Assembly: GCA_017431785.1 (NCBI GenBank)
Contig: JAFRKJ010000016.1
Location: 1 to 57,590, forward strand
Source: Bacillota bacterium
Lineage (GTDB): Bacteria; Bacillota; Clostridia; Peptostreptococcales; Anaerovoracaceae
Length of the DNA: 57,590 nt
Direction: 5' to 3'
Shown here in pieces: positions 19,117-27,865 of this stretch (position 1 is the first letter of the stretch; every line of letters begins with the position of its first letter). A model generated the notes under the pieces. That model saw only the letters and a list, made by a program, of their open reading frames with translations, searched no databases and had not been told where the DNA came from. Position numbers and translations under genes: made by a program.

Positions 19117-19659
19117 TTATTTCAACTTTCCAGGCGGCCACGCCCTCAGCAATACCTTCCCTTTGATTTCCTCGGCGCTCATGACACCGATGTCTTCATT
19201 CCTGCTGTCAAACTTCTGCTTCGTGTTTCGGTTGTCGCACAGCACGAAGACTTGTCCGTCTTTGATTTTTACTTTGGCAACGTCATCTTTACACCCTTCG
19301 ATTCCGTTCGGTGTCACATATTCTTCGTCGTTGACGAGAACCTTACCTTCTGTGATTTCAACAGTATCCCCAGGCACGCCTATGACTCTTGTAATGATGT
19401 TGTCACTGGCACCTGCTTCCTGAGAAAACGGTTTCTTCAGTATGACAAGCTGTCCGCGGTCCGGCATTCCTCTGTTCATGGAAAAAGCTGTTTTTGATGT
19501 GACCAGCACCTGTCCATCGCTGATGGTCGGGTCCATGTACTTACCATTATTGACCTCCGGCGCGAGAAGAATAAATACAACAATGGCTGCTACAAAAGCA
19601 AGCCTGTACCATCTGTGTGCTCTTTCTTTTTCTGTTCCGCCCGGACGCAAAAGCTGCAT
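19117..19659 (-). CDS. signal peptidase I-like protein lacking the catalytic Ser/Lys dyad
   Basis: S26-family fold of 180 residues with one N-terminal membrane helix (about 19-34). The box that normally reads GxSMxPT is GKYMDPT, so Tyr41 replaces the nucleophile Ser. The box that normally reads KRVIGxPGD is TRVIGVPGD, so Thr90 replaces the general-base Lys. The late box CDNRNTKQKFDSRNEDIG is kept. The protein therefore looks catalytically dead but structurally intact. ATG 19659 is chosen because GGGAGGA lies 7 bases upstream; an in-frame TTG at 19665 sits too close. It is a single gene between two terminators. Confidence 0.8.
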   Translation of the reverse strand: MQLLRPGGTEKERAHRWYRLAFVAAIVVFILLAPEVNNGKYMDPTISDGQVLVTSKTAFSMNRGMPDRGQLVILKKPFSQEAGASDNIITRVIGVPGDTVEITEGKVLVNDEEYVTPNGIEGCKDDVAKVKIKDGQVFVLCDNRNTKQKFDSRNEDIGVMSAEEIKGKVLLRAWPPGKLK

Positions 19660-19703
19660 GCGCAAGTCCTCCCTCTTATTGATTCAAACTGATTTTACCA
19701 CTA

Positions 19704-19729
19704 AAAAAGGGCTCTCGCGAGCCCTTTTT
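19704..19729 (-). terminator. terminator of the first APC permease gene
   Basis: An 11-bp stem (19704-19714 with 19719-19729) with a TCGC loop and flanking A/T runs. It lies 40 bases past the permease stop. The A and T runs on both sides make it potentially bidirectional. Confidence 0.8.
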
Positions 19730-19768
19730 ATTTCTGTCTTTCGAGATTCGCAATCTGCTTTTCGGAAG

Positions 19769-21595
19769 TTACTTTTTCACTTCTTCCTCAGCAGCCGCCG
19801 CAGCTCTTTCCACTGCATCAGCTGCTACTGCAATTTCCTCTTCCGCGATCATCTCTTCCAGTTCCTTGTTATGTCTTGCACTGATTGCATCACAGCTCTT
19901 CTTGAAGGCTGCCTTACATTCTTCCTTAGAAGGCTCAACCTTCTTGGAAAGCAGGTAAATGATAATGCATGCAAGTGCACATACGATGGTTACGACCCAG
20001 AGAACGACTCTGATTGTTCCGACGATGGTATCTACGTTGGCTGCTTCCAGAATTCCATCGAAGTAGTCCCCGGACTCCCATGCATCTTCTGTTCCCCAGC
20101 CTTCGTACCAAGGTTCGAAGACCAGAGCGAACAAGTTCATGATGGTGATAACCAGAAGCAGGAAGGAAATTCTTCTCGTGTCGCCGACTGCCAGACCTGT
20201 TCTCGGGTTGCAGACAAATGCCTCAGGATCTTTCTTGGAAAGTCCGCCGTACATCCTTCTCCAGATCAGGTACAGGATCGGACCTGTGAGCAGACCGATC
20301 ATTCCGCCGAGATAATAGTCGGATCCATTTACGAAGAATGCGAAGATCGCTACGCATGTAGGAACGATGCAGATCACTCCGAGGAGTCCGTTTCCTCCAG
20401 GAATACGGAAGATGTAATCCTCTTCCGGAATTCTCCTTCTCAGAACCATAGCTGAGATATATACCATGACGTAGGATGACAGCAACAGCGCAACATCCAG
20501 TACGATGATGAATCCGAATGGGAACATGCAGAAGAGCAGGTTGAAGATACCAACTGACAATACTGCAATGTAAGGTACACCGTACTTCTTGTCGACCTTG
20601 ACCATAACCGGAGGTGTCAGATTATCGTCCGCAAGTGCGAAGAATCCTCTGGATCCGGATGCGATATATGTGTTGTAAATCGAGCACTGTGCCAGAATCG
20701 CGACGATGACGAAAATGATGCCCCATACAGGACCCCAGAAAGTTGATACGACGGTCGCATATCCGACAGAGTCTCCGTCAGTTCCCCAGTTATCGAACTG
20801 ACCGATGGAGCCGAGACCTGCAACAGTCGGCAGGATATAAACTGCCATGATCAGCGGAATCGTAATCAGAGTTCCTTTCGGAATGACCTGCGGATTCGCA
20901 ACTTCTCCCGCAATGGTCGACATGGACTCATATCCGGAGTACATCCACATACCAATGGAGATGCCTCCCGCGATGTAGAAGAACCAGTCGCCGATTCCTT
21001 CTGCTGGCTCCGGTGTCATCTGGAACGTAACGGATGGATCGCTGCCCCAGTTGAGGAATCCACAGAGTGCAACAACACCGAACGCAACCATAACAAAAAT
21101 GGAAAGGGCTGTACTTACGGCACCTACATCCTTAACACCTCTGATGTTGATTAATGTGAAGATACCGATCATGCAGAATTTCAGAGCAAATTCTCCGCCA
21201 ATACCCATGTCCCATACAGTCGCTGCATAGCCGCCTGCCAGAATTACATATGAGGTATTGTCAATGTAGATGGAGATTGTTCTCCACCAACCTGCCTGGA
21301 ATCCCCAGAATTCTCCAAGAGCTTCCTGTACCCACTTGTAGTAGCCGCCTTCCTGCGGACGAACTGATCCGAGTTCAGATGCAACCAATCCGAATGGAAG
21401 ACCCCATACAAACGGAAGTATGCAGAGCATCGCTATGGTAAGTCCAGGTCCGCATTCCGGGATCATTTCCTCGATACCATAGCATCCTGCTGCTACCAGG
21501 CAGAAAATCATGAATACGACAGTGGAGACCCTGATCTCATGTTTTTTTAAGCCATGTTCTCCGGTCTGAGCCACTGCTGCCTGTGCCTGACTCAT
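19769..21595 (-). CDS. APC-superfamily amino-acid permease
   Basis: Membrane transporter of 608 residues with about 12-14 hydrophobic helices. The substrate-gate helix 1 reads AAGCYGIEEMIPECGPGL, and the following ELGSVRPQEGGYYKWVQEAL segment is typical of APC exchangers or symporters for amino acids and amines. A cytoplasmic tail of about 60 residues, rich in Ala, Glu and Lys, is added. I start at ATG 21595 (MSQAQAAV), which has AAGGAGG upstream, instead of the frame to 21664. Substrate is unknown. The promoter overlaps a GTTGTTT/AAACAAC inverted repeat shared with the second permease. Confidence 0.88.
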   Translation of the reverse strand: MSQAQAAVAQTGEHGLKKHEIRVSTVVFMIFCLVAAGCYGIEEMIPECGPGLTIAMLCILPFVWGLPFGLVASELGSVRPQEGGYYKWVQEALGEFWGFQAGWWRTISIYIDNTSYVILAGGYAATVWDMGIGGEFALKFCMIGIFTLINIRGVKDVGAVSTALSIFVMVAFGVVALCGFLNWGSDPSVTFQMTPEPAEGIGDWFFYIAGGISIGMWMYSGYESMSTIAGEVANPQVIPKGTLITIPLIMAVYILPTVAGLGSIGQFDNWGTDGDSVGYATVVSTFWGPVWGIIFVIVAILAQCSIYNTYIASGSRGFFALADDNLTPPVMVKVDKKYGVPYIAVLSVGIFNLLFCMFPFGFIIVLDVALLLSSYVMVYISAMVLRRRIPEEDYIFRIPGGNGLLGVICIVPTCVAIFAFFVNGSDYYLGGMIGLLTGPILYLIWRRMYGGLSKKDPEAFVCNPRTGLAVGDTRRISFLLLVITIMNLFALVFEPWYEGWGTEDAWESGDYFDGILEAANVDTIVGTIRVVLWVVTIVCALACIIIYLLSKKVEPSKEECKAAFKKSCDAISARHNKELEEMIAEEEIAVAADAVERAAAAAEEEVKK

Positions 21596-21668
21596 AATAA
21601 TCCTCCTTAAAAATATTAACGAATGATGACGATTAACTGAATAATTATGATTAGTTCTTAACACCTAA

Positions 21669-21696
21669 ATTATAGCACTTCATTACGTTGTTTCAA
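21669..21696 (-). promoter_or_regulatory. promoter of the first APC permease
   Basis: TTGAAA (21691-21696), 16-base spacer, perfect TATAAT (21669-21674) on the minus strand, about 75 bases before the ATG. Confidence 0.6.
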
Positions 21697-21709
21697 GCAC
21701 AAAAACAAC
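21687..21709. promoter_or_regulatory. operator-like inverted repeat at the first APC permease promoter
   Basis: GTTGTTT (21687-21693) and AAACAAC (21703-21709) form an inverted repeat with 9 bases between. The first arm overlaps the -35 box. The same heptamers flank the -35 box of the other permease gene. Confidence 0.45.
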
Positions 21710-21715
21710 ATAAAA

Positions 21716-21738
21716 ACGGCGTCAAACAATGACGCCGT
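21716..21738 (-). terminator. terminator of the DUF2442-like gene
   Basis: A 9-bp perfect stem (21716-21724 with 21730-21738), 5-base loop, followed by TTTTTA on the minus strand (21711-21715 plus stem end), 15 bases past the stop. Confidence 0.8.
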
Positions 21739-21753
21739 CCTTGCTTTTTCTTG

Positions 21754-22140
21754 CTAGTTGTTGATATACCACCACACAGTTCCGATCAGTCCGCATATGG
21801 CCATCAGTGGAAATAATACAATTGCGATCCTCTCTCCCCAGATATCCTTTTTTGTACGGACATATTCACGCGCCACCGCATTGTCATCATAATGGACACT
21901 GCGGTCGTAAATATATTTTGCACTGCAAGTGATGTCCAGATCTTCCCATCCGAGTTTCCCGTCTTCTGTCACAATCGGTTTCGTGAATATTTCTTCGTTC
22001 ATCAAGGGTATGAATGCCGGTCCCCTTAGACGGTGACTGTCGAACAACCTCACATCCCCATTGTTAAATTCCAATCGCAGTGACCTGGGATTCAGCGCCC
22101 TAACTGCCGTAATCTCAAGCTTTTGATTTGTATCTGCCAT
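21754..22140 (-). CDS. DUF2442-like domain protein with C-terminal membrane anchor
   Basis: A 128-residue protein. Residues 8-75 resemble the DUF2442 fold: a VRALNPRSLRLEFNNGDVRL start, then a segment like EEIFTKPIVTEDGKLGWEDLDI. Residues 100-125 form one membrane helix ending in a short tail, so the domain would face the cytoplasm. DUF2442 proteins are usually soluble and often lie near toxin-antitoxin genes; I see no toxin here. ATG 22140 is chosen because an upstream GTG at 22149 overlaps the Shine-Dalgarno. Function is unknown. Confidence 0.65.
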   Translation of the reverse strand: MADTNQKLEITAVRALNPRSLRLEFNNGDVRLFDSHRLRGPAFIPLMNEEIFTKPIVTEDGKLGWEDLDITCSAKYIYDRSVHYDDNAVAREYVRTKKDIWGERIAIVLFPLMAICGLIGTVWWYINN

Positions 22141-22192
22141 GGATCGCACCTCTCTATTGATAATTCATCGCAGAGTGATTATATAACATAAA

Positions 22193-22223
22193 AGGGCTGT
22201 GACGCAAATGCCGTCACAGCCCT
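22193..22223 (-). terminator. terminator of the second APC permease gene
   Basis: A perfect 12-bp stem (22193-22204 with 22212-22223) with a 7-base loop, followed by TTTTATG on the minus strand, 29 bases past the stop codon. Confidence 0.85.
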
Positions 22224-22252
22224 ATTCAGCTTAGTCACTCATCAAACAACAC

Positions 22253-23866
22253 TTATTTGTTGATTGGAGGGAATGCTTCCTCAAATGTCTTCTCATCTCC
22301 ATGCAGTGTTACGATATGACCAACCTTACCAGTCTTATTCAGAATCTGATATACGATCATTGGAATAACGATTGCTGATGTTGCGATGATGAAGATAACG
22401 AGACCGCCGCCTGTGTCGCCAACTGCGATATCAGGTTCAAGACCCTGTGCTTCCATACCGTTGATGTAAGCCTTCTCAACAGGTGTTGCGAATGCCAGCA
22501 TGATCAGGCAGATGATCTGTGCAATGAGTGCGAACCATGGTACCCATGCCAATGGTTTAGGCACTTTCGCCTTGAGGACCTTCTCCGGGTCGTATCCATT
22601 TCTCTTCAGTCTGACACGCATTCTCTTCTGAGCTGCGATGATACCTACCCAGGCAAGTGTGCCGGTGAATCCGGACATGCACAGCAGTGAACCGTACAGG
22701 TCGGACAGTGCTCCGGTTACTTCTGAAATCAGACCTGTGATCAGAACGAGCCACATGAATGCCATCGTGAAGAATACGGCATTTCTCGGTGCCTGGTTCT
22801 TTGACAGGTGGCTCAGGAACTTCGGAGCCAGACCTTCTGTGGAAAGTCCGTACATCGCACGTACTGTTCCATAGAATCCTGTATTACCACAGCTGAATGC
22901 TGCTACCATTACAACTGCGCAGAAGATGTAGAAGAATGGTGACAGCCCGTAATCTCTTGCTACTTCTGCAAATACCGGTGTCGCATCGTCTGCCAGTGCA
23001 GTCGGGTAGATCAGGATGACCAGAAGGATTGGTGCCAGGTACAGAGCGACAATACGATATACGACGCTTCTGCATGCCTTTGGTACCGCAACTTCAGGAT
23101 TCTTTGATTCCGCTGCCGCCAGACCTACGATCTCAGTACCCTGCATGGTTACAAGTACTACTACCATCATTACAGAGATGATCAGGATACCATGAGGGAA
23201 CCAGTTGTCGAATACGCTGTATTCAGGCTGGAAGTTGATTCCTGCACCCTTGAATCCTTCGGTGATGTTGTAAGCTGCCAGTTCGCCCTGCGGGCTGCCC
23301 CAGAAGCCGACCCAGATACCGAGTCCCATAAGGATGAACAGGATGATGATGATAACTTTTGTGATAGCCAGACCTGATTCGATCTTCGCGAAGATGTCTA
23401 CTGCGAAGCAGTTGATCAATGTCAATGCCATCATGGTGCCTATCGCAAAGGCAACATACGCGACCGTACTGGTAATACCGGTGATGGCCTGCAATGCTGC
23501 TGATACAGCGATTGCTTCTGACGGTACATAACATACCCAGTTGAACCAGAATGCCCAACCGAAACCGGTAGATACTGTTGGTCCAAGGAATTCATTGGTG
23601 TACGCAATGAATGATCCGGAACGCGGCAGGTTTACCAGAAGTTCCGCATAGGATATCATCAGACCAAATACGATGACGCCTACGAGCAGGAACGCCCAGA
23701 ATACACCAGGACCCATGACTTCGATGTCCCAGCCTACGCCCAGGAAGTAGCAGGATCCGATAACGCCGCCCAGGCCGATGAATGCGACCTGCCATTCAGC
23801 GATGCCTCGCTTTAGATCCTGTGAACCTTCTTCAGCTGTTGCTACAGCCTTTTTTTCTTCGTCCAT
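22253..23866 (-). CDS. APC-superfamily amino-acid permease
   Basis: Membrane transporter of 537 residues with about 12 helices. The first helix carries GGVIGSCYFLGVG, the glycine-rich substrate-binding turn of the AAT/APC amino-acid transporters. Later segments such as MQGTEIVGLAAAESKNPE also fit this group. ATG 23866 has AGGAGG upstream; the frame extending to 23917 is not needed. It is a single gene with its own promoter and terminator. Substrate cannot be told from sequence; a basic or aromatic amino acid is possible. Confidence 0.88.
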   Translation of the reverse strand: MDEEKKAVATAEEGSQDLKRGIAEWQVAFIGLGGVIGSCYFLGVGWDIEVMGPGVFWAFLLVGVIVFGLMISYAELLVNLPRSGSFIAYTNEFLGPTVSTGFGWAFWFNWVCYVPSEAIAVSAALQAITGITSTVAYVAFAIGTMMALTLINCFAVDIFAKIESGLAITKVIIIILFILMGLGIWVGFWGSPQGELAAYNITEGFKGAGINFQPEYSVFDNWFPHGILIISVMMVVVLVTMQGTEIVGLAAAESKNPEVAVPKACRSVVYRIVALYLAPILLVILIYPTALADDATPVFAEVARDYGLSPFFYIFCAVVMVAAFSCGNTGFYGTVRAMYGLSTEGLAPKFLSHLSKNQAPRNAVFFTMAFMWLVLITGLISEVTGALSDLYGSLLCMSGFTGTLAWVGIIAAQKRMRVRLKRNGYDPEKVLKAKVPKPLAWVPWFALIAQIICLIMLAFATPVEKAYINGMEAQGLEPDIAVGDTGGGLVIFIIATSAIVIPMIVYQILNKTGKVGHIVTLHGDEKTFEEAFPPINK

Positions 23867-23938
23867 AAGATTCCTCCTAAAAGCTTGTTCAGATAATAGC
23901 GAATAAATAAAAAACAACTATAATTATTCAGACATCTA

Positions 23939-23967
23939 ATTATATTCTTATCGTAAAACAACGTCAA
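23939..23967 (-). promoter_or_regulatory. promoter of the second APC permease
   Basis: TTGACG (23962-23967), 17-base spacer, perfect TATAAT (23939-23944) on the minus strand, about 70 bases before the ATG. Confidence 0.8.
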
Positions 23968-23985
23968 TGAATTAAAGTGTTGTTT
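23956..23985. promoter_or_regulatory. operator-like inverted repeat at the second APC permease promoter
   Basis: AAACAAC (23956-23962) and GTTGTTT (23979-23985) flank and touch the -35 box. The plus-strand stretch AACAACGTCAATGAA closely matches AACAACGTAATGAA on the minus strand at the first permease, suggesting one regulator for both genes. Confidence 0.45.
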
Positions 23986-24015
23986 CGCATTATTATTTTG
24001 TTCTTTGTAAAAAAA

Positions 24016-24043
24016 TACAGCTGTAAATCAAAATACAGCTGCA
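24016..24043 (-). terminator. terminator of the dnaX-ybaB-recR transcript
   Basis: A 10-bp stem (24016-24025 with 24034-24043, one G-U pair) followed on the minus strand by a run of T residues. It begins right after the stop codon of the small membrane protein gene. Confidence 0.8.
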
Positions 24044-24045
24044 TA

Positions 24046-24246
24046 TTAAAACAAAAAATATTTGACTGCGCTAAGCACGATGATAATGCCCAGTATGCCC
24101 CCTGCAAAAGCGAGACTTTCCCTCATAGAATGCCGGCGCACGCGCATGAATCCGAGTCCGAGCAAAGCCAGAACGACTGCTCCGGACCACTTCATCACCG
24201 CAGGGTTTCTGCCGATTTCTTCAAGGGTTTCCATGAAACCATCCAT
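24046..24246 (-). CDS. small membrane protein of unknown function
   Basis: 66 residues with two hydrophobic helices (about 20-35 and 46-64) separated by an Arg-rich turn (RVRRHSMRES). AGGAGG precedes the ATG with normal spacing. It lies 24 bases after recR and before the shared terminator, so it is probably co-transcribed. I do not recognise the family; the place resembles the small genes found after recR in Firmicutes. Confidence 0.7.
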   Translation of the reverse strand: MDGFMETLEEIGRNPAVMKWSGAVVLALLGLGFMRVRRHSMRESLAFAGGILGIIIVLSAVKYFLF

Positions 24247-24270
24247 ACATTCCTCCTCTGGAACTCCTTC

Positions 24271-24870
24271 CTAGAGTTCTCTCCTTCCTTCTATCGCCTT
24301 CAGAAGTGTAACCTCATCGGCATATTCCAGATCCCCTCCCACAGGAATGCCGTGGGCGATTCTGGACACTTTGATGCCGCTCGGCTTGATCAGCCTGGCG
24401 ATGTATACCGCGGTTGCCTCTCCTTCTATGGTTGGATTCGTCGCGATGATCAGCTCCTTTACGGCCGGATCCTGCAGCCTTGTAATCAGGCTCTTAAGAT
24501 TGATATCATCCGGTCCCTTCTGGTCCATCGGAGAAATGACACCGTGCAGCACATGATAATAACCTCTGTACTCCCGGATCTTCTCCATTGCCAGAACATC
24601 CTTAGGGCTTTCAACCACGCAGATCGTACTGGCGTCCCTGCTTTTGTCTGAGCAGATGGCGCACGGATCTGTATCTGTCAGATTGCCGCAGACGGAACAG
24701 AACTTCATCGTTTCCTTTGCATCTCTGATAGCATCAGACAACGCAAAAGCTTCCGCGTCGTTCATTGACAGAATATGCAGAGCAAGTCTCTGTGCAGTCC
24801 TCTCTCCGATTCCCGGAAGACGTGCAAGCTCATTGATCAGTCTGTTCAGCGGTTTCGCGTAGTACTTCAT
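24271..24870 (-). CDS. recR: recombination mediator RecR
   Basis: RecR helps load RecA onto gapped DNA with RecO and RecF. 199 residues, the family length. The N-terminal helix-hairpin-helix ([20 protein letters not shown]), the zinc finger (Cys58, 61, 70, 73) and the Toprim domain ([13 protein letters not shown] onward) are in order. It starts 2 bases after ybaB, so translation is probably coupled. The scr-dnaX-ybaB-recR order matches Bacillus. Confidence 0.97.
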   Translation of the reverse strand: MKYYAKPLNRLINELARLPGIGERTAQRLALHILSMNDAEAFALSDAIRDAKETMKFCSVCGNLTDTDPCAICSDKSRDASTICVVESPKDVLAMEKIREYRGYYHVLHGVISPMDQKGPDDINLKSLITRLQDPAVKELIIATNPTIEGEATAVYIARLIKPSGIKVSRIAHGIPVGGDLEYADEVTLLKAIEGRREL

Positions 24871-24872
24871 CT

Positions 24873-25223
24873 CTAGAATCCCGGAATGCCAAGTCCTGAA
24901 GTGAACTTGCTCATTTCATTTTGTGATATTTCTTCCATCTGACGGAGGGCTTCGTTCACGGCTGCCATGATGAGATCCTGCAGCATTTCAACATCATCAG
25001 GATCGCATGCTTCCGGCTGGATCTGGATATCTTTGATTTCTTTCTTGCCGGTTACTGTTACCGTAACTGCACCGCCGCCTGATGTGGCGGAAGCTTCCAT
25101 CTTCTCAATCTCTTCCTGGACCTTGTCCATCTCTCTTTGCATTGCCTGCATCTGGGCCATCTGCTGTGCATTTCCCATCTTCGGCTGTTTCGGCCTTTTG
25201 CCGGCTTTCATTCCTTTACCCAT
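24873..25223 (-). CDS. YbaB/EbfC family nucleoid-associated protein
   Basis: 116-residue DNA-binding protein of the YbaB family. A Lys/Met/Gln-rich N-terminus is followed by a helix with [20 protein letters not shown], a beta segment and the [20 protein letters not shown] helix typical of the family. It binds DNA as a dimer. AGGAGG precedes the start. It sits between dnaX and recR as in most bacteria. Confidence 0.95.
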   Translation of the reverse strand: MGKGMKAGKRPKQPKMGNAQQMAQMQAMQREMDKVQEEIEKMEASATSGGGAVTVTVTGKKEIKDIQIQPEACDPDDVEMLQDLIMAAVNEALRQMEEISQNEMSKFTSGLGIPGF

Positions 25224-25253
25224 ATTTCCTCCTGTCTTTCTTTATATATCTGT

Positions 25254-26909
25254 CTATTTTACTTCCACTTTTATGCCAAGAATATCTGACGCCTCAGCTG
25301 CGATCTCCTCCGCTGACCGTTCTGTTTCACTGCTGTTTGCCAGCTTGATGTTCATCCTTCTGCGGCTGCCGGTGTGTTTTTCCACCAGATGCTCTATGAA
25401 CTGCCGGTTCTTCTCCGCCAAGTCCTTAAAGAATGCATTGTTCGCTTCTACAGTAAAAGTGTTTTCGTCAATGGATTTAAGCCGGGCACTGTTCCGTATG
25501 ATATTGATGCTGCCCTTCTCGTTTTCACCGTCTTCAAAGACCTTGTTCCAGATATCCTCACAATCGAACCCATTCTGCATCTCAGCAAGTGCCGGCCCAA
25601 CTGGTGCTGCTTCAACCGGCGCAGGTTCAACCGGCATCTCTATCACCGGTTCTTCGGTCTGCACCTGCATTGATTCTTCCTGCTTCACCGGTGCAGGTTC
25701 TTCAACTATCACCGGTGCAGGTTCTTCCGCCTTTTTTACTGGTGCCTTTGCGGGTGCTGTCTTTTTGACAGGTGTCAACACAGGTTCTGGTTCCGTGAAT
25801 TCAACCTCTGTCAGTTCACGGATCTGTCCTGCTCCCATGCAGAGCCTTACAATGGCCAGCTCCAGGAGGATACGCGGCTGTGTCGACCATCTTGCTTCAT
25901 TCGCCATGGTGGACAGCTCCATAATGCCTCTGTTGATGTCCTCCAGTTCCAGTACTGCCGCCTGACGTCTCATGCGTTCAATGTTCTCCGCAGACATACT
26001 GACGACGGTCTCCGGATTTCTCATGAACTTGACCATCATCAGGTTTCTGTAGTGACTGATCCAATCGCGCATGAACTGGCGGACATCCTTGCCGTCGGAT
26101 AGAATTCCGTTCAGGAACGCAATTGCTTCCTCTGTTCTCTTCTTGCGGACCATATCGGTCAGCTCGATGAAATCCTCATAGCCTGATGCTCCGAGGAATT
26201 CCAGAACTTCTTCCGCATCCACTTTCATATCCCGTCCGGAAATACACTGGTCGAGAATGCTCAGTCCGTCTCTGACAGAGCCATCCGCATTGGCGGCGAT
26301 GATCCTGAGTGCGTCCTCCGTCACATCGATACCAATCTTGACACAGATGTCTGCCATGCCTTCCATCAGCACGCTCTCGGGCACTCTTTTGAAATCAAGA
26401 CGCATACATCTCGAGAGAACAGTTGCGGGAAGTTTGTGGACTTCCGTGGTCGCCAAAATGAACGTCACATATTCCGGTGGTTCTTCCAATGTCTTCAGAA
26501 GCGCGTTGAACGCTTCTGTGGAGAGCATGTGCACTTCGTCGATGATGTACACCTTCCTGCGTCCTGCTGACGGCGGGTACTTGACGCTTTCTCTCAGTTC
26601 CCGCACATTATCGACACCGTTGTTCGAAGCAGCATCGATTTCAATCACGTCGAGAAAGCTTCCTTCTTTGATTGCCTGACAGTTCGCGCAGACACCGCAT
26701 GGACGTTCCCCGTCGGAAAGACAGTTCAGTCCCTTGGCCAGCAGTCTTGCTGTGGTGGTTTTGCCTGTACCCCTTGTTCCGCAGAACAGGTAGGCGTGGC
26801 TGGTGCTGTCCGTCGCTATTTGATTTTTCAGTATCCGCACGATGTGATCCTGTCCGAGGACTTCCTCGAAGACCTCCGGGCGGTACTGTCTGTAAAGCGC
26901 TTTGTACAT
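25254..26909 (-). CDS. dnaX: DNA polymerase III subunits gamma/tau
   Basis: Clamp-loader ATPase of 551 residues. Walker A is GTRGTGKT (44-51). The zinc module uses Cys63, 71, 74 and 77. Walker B and sensor segments (IDEVHMLS; EPPEYVTFILATTE) follow. A Pro/Ala/Glu-rich linker at about 385-450 leads to a tau-like C-terminal domain. I start at ATG 26909 (MYKALYRQYRP), the family start, with GGGAG upstream, not the longer frame to 26981, which runs into the SRP RNA. Confidence 0.97.
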   Translation of the reverse strand: MYKALYRQYRPEVFEEVLGQDHIVRILKNQIATDSTSHAYLFCGTRGTGKTTTARLLAKGLNCLSDGERPCGVCANCQAIKEGSFLDVIEIDAASNNGVDNVRELRESVKYPPSAGRRKVYIIDEVHMLSTEAFNALLKTLEEPPEYVTFILATTEVHKLPATVLSRCMRLDFKRVPESVLMEGMADICVKIGIDVTEDALRIIAANADGSVRDGLSILDQCISGRDMKVDAEEVLEFLGASGYEDFIELTDMVRKKRTEEAIAFLNGILSDGKDVRQFMRDWISHYRNLMMVKFMRNPETVVSMSAENIERMRRQAAVLELEDINRGIMELSTMANEARWSTQPRILLELAIVRLCMGAGQIRELTEVEFTEPEPVLTPVKKTAPAKAPVKKAEEPAPVIVEEPAPVKQEESMQVQTEEPVIEMPVEPAPVEAAPVGPALAEMQNGFDCEDIWNKVFEDGENEKGSINIIRNSARLKSIDENTFTVEANNAFFKDLAEKNRQFIEHLVEKHTGSRRRMNIKLANSSETERSAEEIAAEASDILGIKVEVK

Positions 26910-26930
26910 CAAGAATCTCCCTGTTTTACA

Positions 26931-27086
26931 AATTGCCCTTTGATGATCCCGCAGGCGTTGGAGAAGGCTTATCTGCGGCACATAAGATTTTCCGCTTATT
27001 GCTGCTTCCTTCCGGACCTGACAAGGTTCACGGCATCCTATTGCGCAGGACCCAAACCATGCTTACGGAACCATCAAAGGGCAATT
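26931..27086 (-). ncRNA. ffs: signal recognition particle RNA, small bacterial type
   Basis: The minus strand carries the conserved SRP domain IV with TCAGGTCCGGAAGGAAGCAG and the flanking helix. The ends pair as a perfect 15-bp helix (26931-26945 with 27072-27086). Total length is about 150 bases. It lies just upstream of dnaX, the classic Bacillus scr-dnaX arrangement, and just downstream of a very good promoter. Exact mature ends cannot be read. Confidence 0.93.
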
Positions 27087-27098
27087 TGATTACACTTG

Positions 27099-27127
27099 AT
27101 TATAGTATTTATACTTTTTACCGTCAA
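27099..27127 (-). promoter_or_regulatory. promoter of SRP RNA and dnaX
   Basis: TTGACG (27122-27127), 17-base spacer, perfect TATAAT (27099-27104) on the minus strand. The start would fall near 27092, at the 5' edge of the SRP RNA helix. Confidence 0.88.
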
Positions 27128-27130
27128 TTA

Positions 27131-27862
27131 TTATTTATTGTCAATGCGCACCATCTGCTCCAGGTAGAAGCCTGCATGCCAGTCTTCGTTTGAATATTTA
27201 TTGACGCACTTCACTGCCACGATGTACATGAGCAATACGAAGGCGAGCAGAATGAACGTCGTTCCGTATTCGCCCATAAAGGCCAGGGAATCATATATTC
27301 CGTGGATGAGCATCGGGCTGATCAGAGCAAGTATCGTATGCAGCGTCGTCTGACTCTGGTTCCCTTCAACGGAATACCGCTTGGCTGCACCGTAGTGCAC
27401 ACCCATGAATACTCCGCAGAACGCATGGAGCGGTACTGCCATGACGCCTCTCATCAGCGCCACATACAGACCTCCCTCCATGACGTACAATACATTCTCA
27501 AGAAGGGCAAAACCAACCGCAACAGCAACGCCATAAACAATGCCGTCAAACCGGTAATTGTAGTTCGGATTCCTCCAGGAACCGATCCTGAGCAGAATAA
27601 ACTTGCACAGCTCTTCGCAGAGGGCCGCTACCGCAAAAGCATCAAATACTGCGTAGCTGACCGTTCCGGGAACAGCTCCCGCCGGCATGAAGTTTCCCAT
27701 GAACATCTCCATGAACATTGCCGGAACGCATGAAAAAGCACCGAGGACCAACAGCTTGAAAATGAGACTCCACGGTTCATGCTCTACTTTATCCTTTCTG
27801 AAGATAAAGATGATAATGACGATTCCCGGAATCAAAGCCAGGAAGAGAAGATTGACTTCCAT
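27131..27862 (-). CDS. PrsW-family intramembrane metalloprotease
   Basis: A 243-residue multi-pass membrane protein. PrsW motifs are present: CEELCK (Glu83/84, Lys87), FDGIVYG (105-111), LENVLY (Glu122) and a His in the following MAVPLHAFCG, plus a late HGIYD. In Bacillus PrsW cleaves the anti-sigma factor RsiW; no sigma or anti-sigma gene is nearby, so the substrate is unknown. AAGGAG precedes the ATG. It is the last gene of the ppiB-to-prsW leftward array; its stop lies only 4 bases from the -35 of the SRP promoter. Confidence 0.85.
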   Translation of the reverse strand: MEVNLLFLALIPGIVIIIFIFRKDKVEHEPWSLIFKLLVLGAFSCVPAMFMEMFMGNFMPAGAVPGTVSYAVFDAFAVAALCEELCKFILLRIGSWRNPNYNYRFDGIVYGVAVAVGFALLENVLYVMEGGLYVALMRGVMAVPLHAFCGVFMGVHYGAAKRYSVEGNQSQTTLHTILALISPMLIHGIYDSLAFMGEYGTTFILLAFVLLMYIVAVKCVNKYSNEDWHAGFYLEQMVRIDNK

Positions 27863-27865
27863 CTT

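Noticed and set aside
19442-20455. Plus-strand frame of 337 codons opposite the signal-peptidase-like and permease genes
   Set aside because: It spans two real minus-strand genes and their terminator, is rich in Cys and Ser without family motifs and has no good ribosome binding site. It is a shadow frame.
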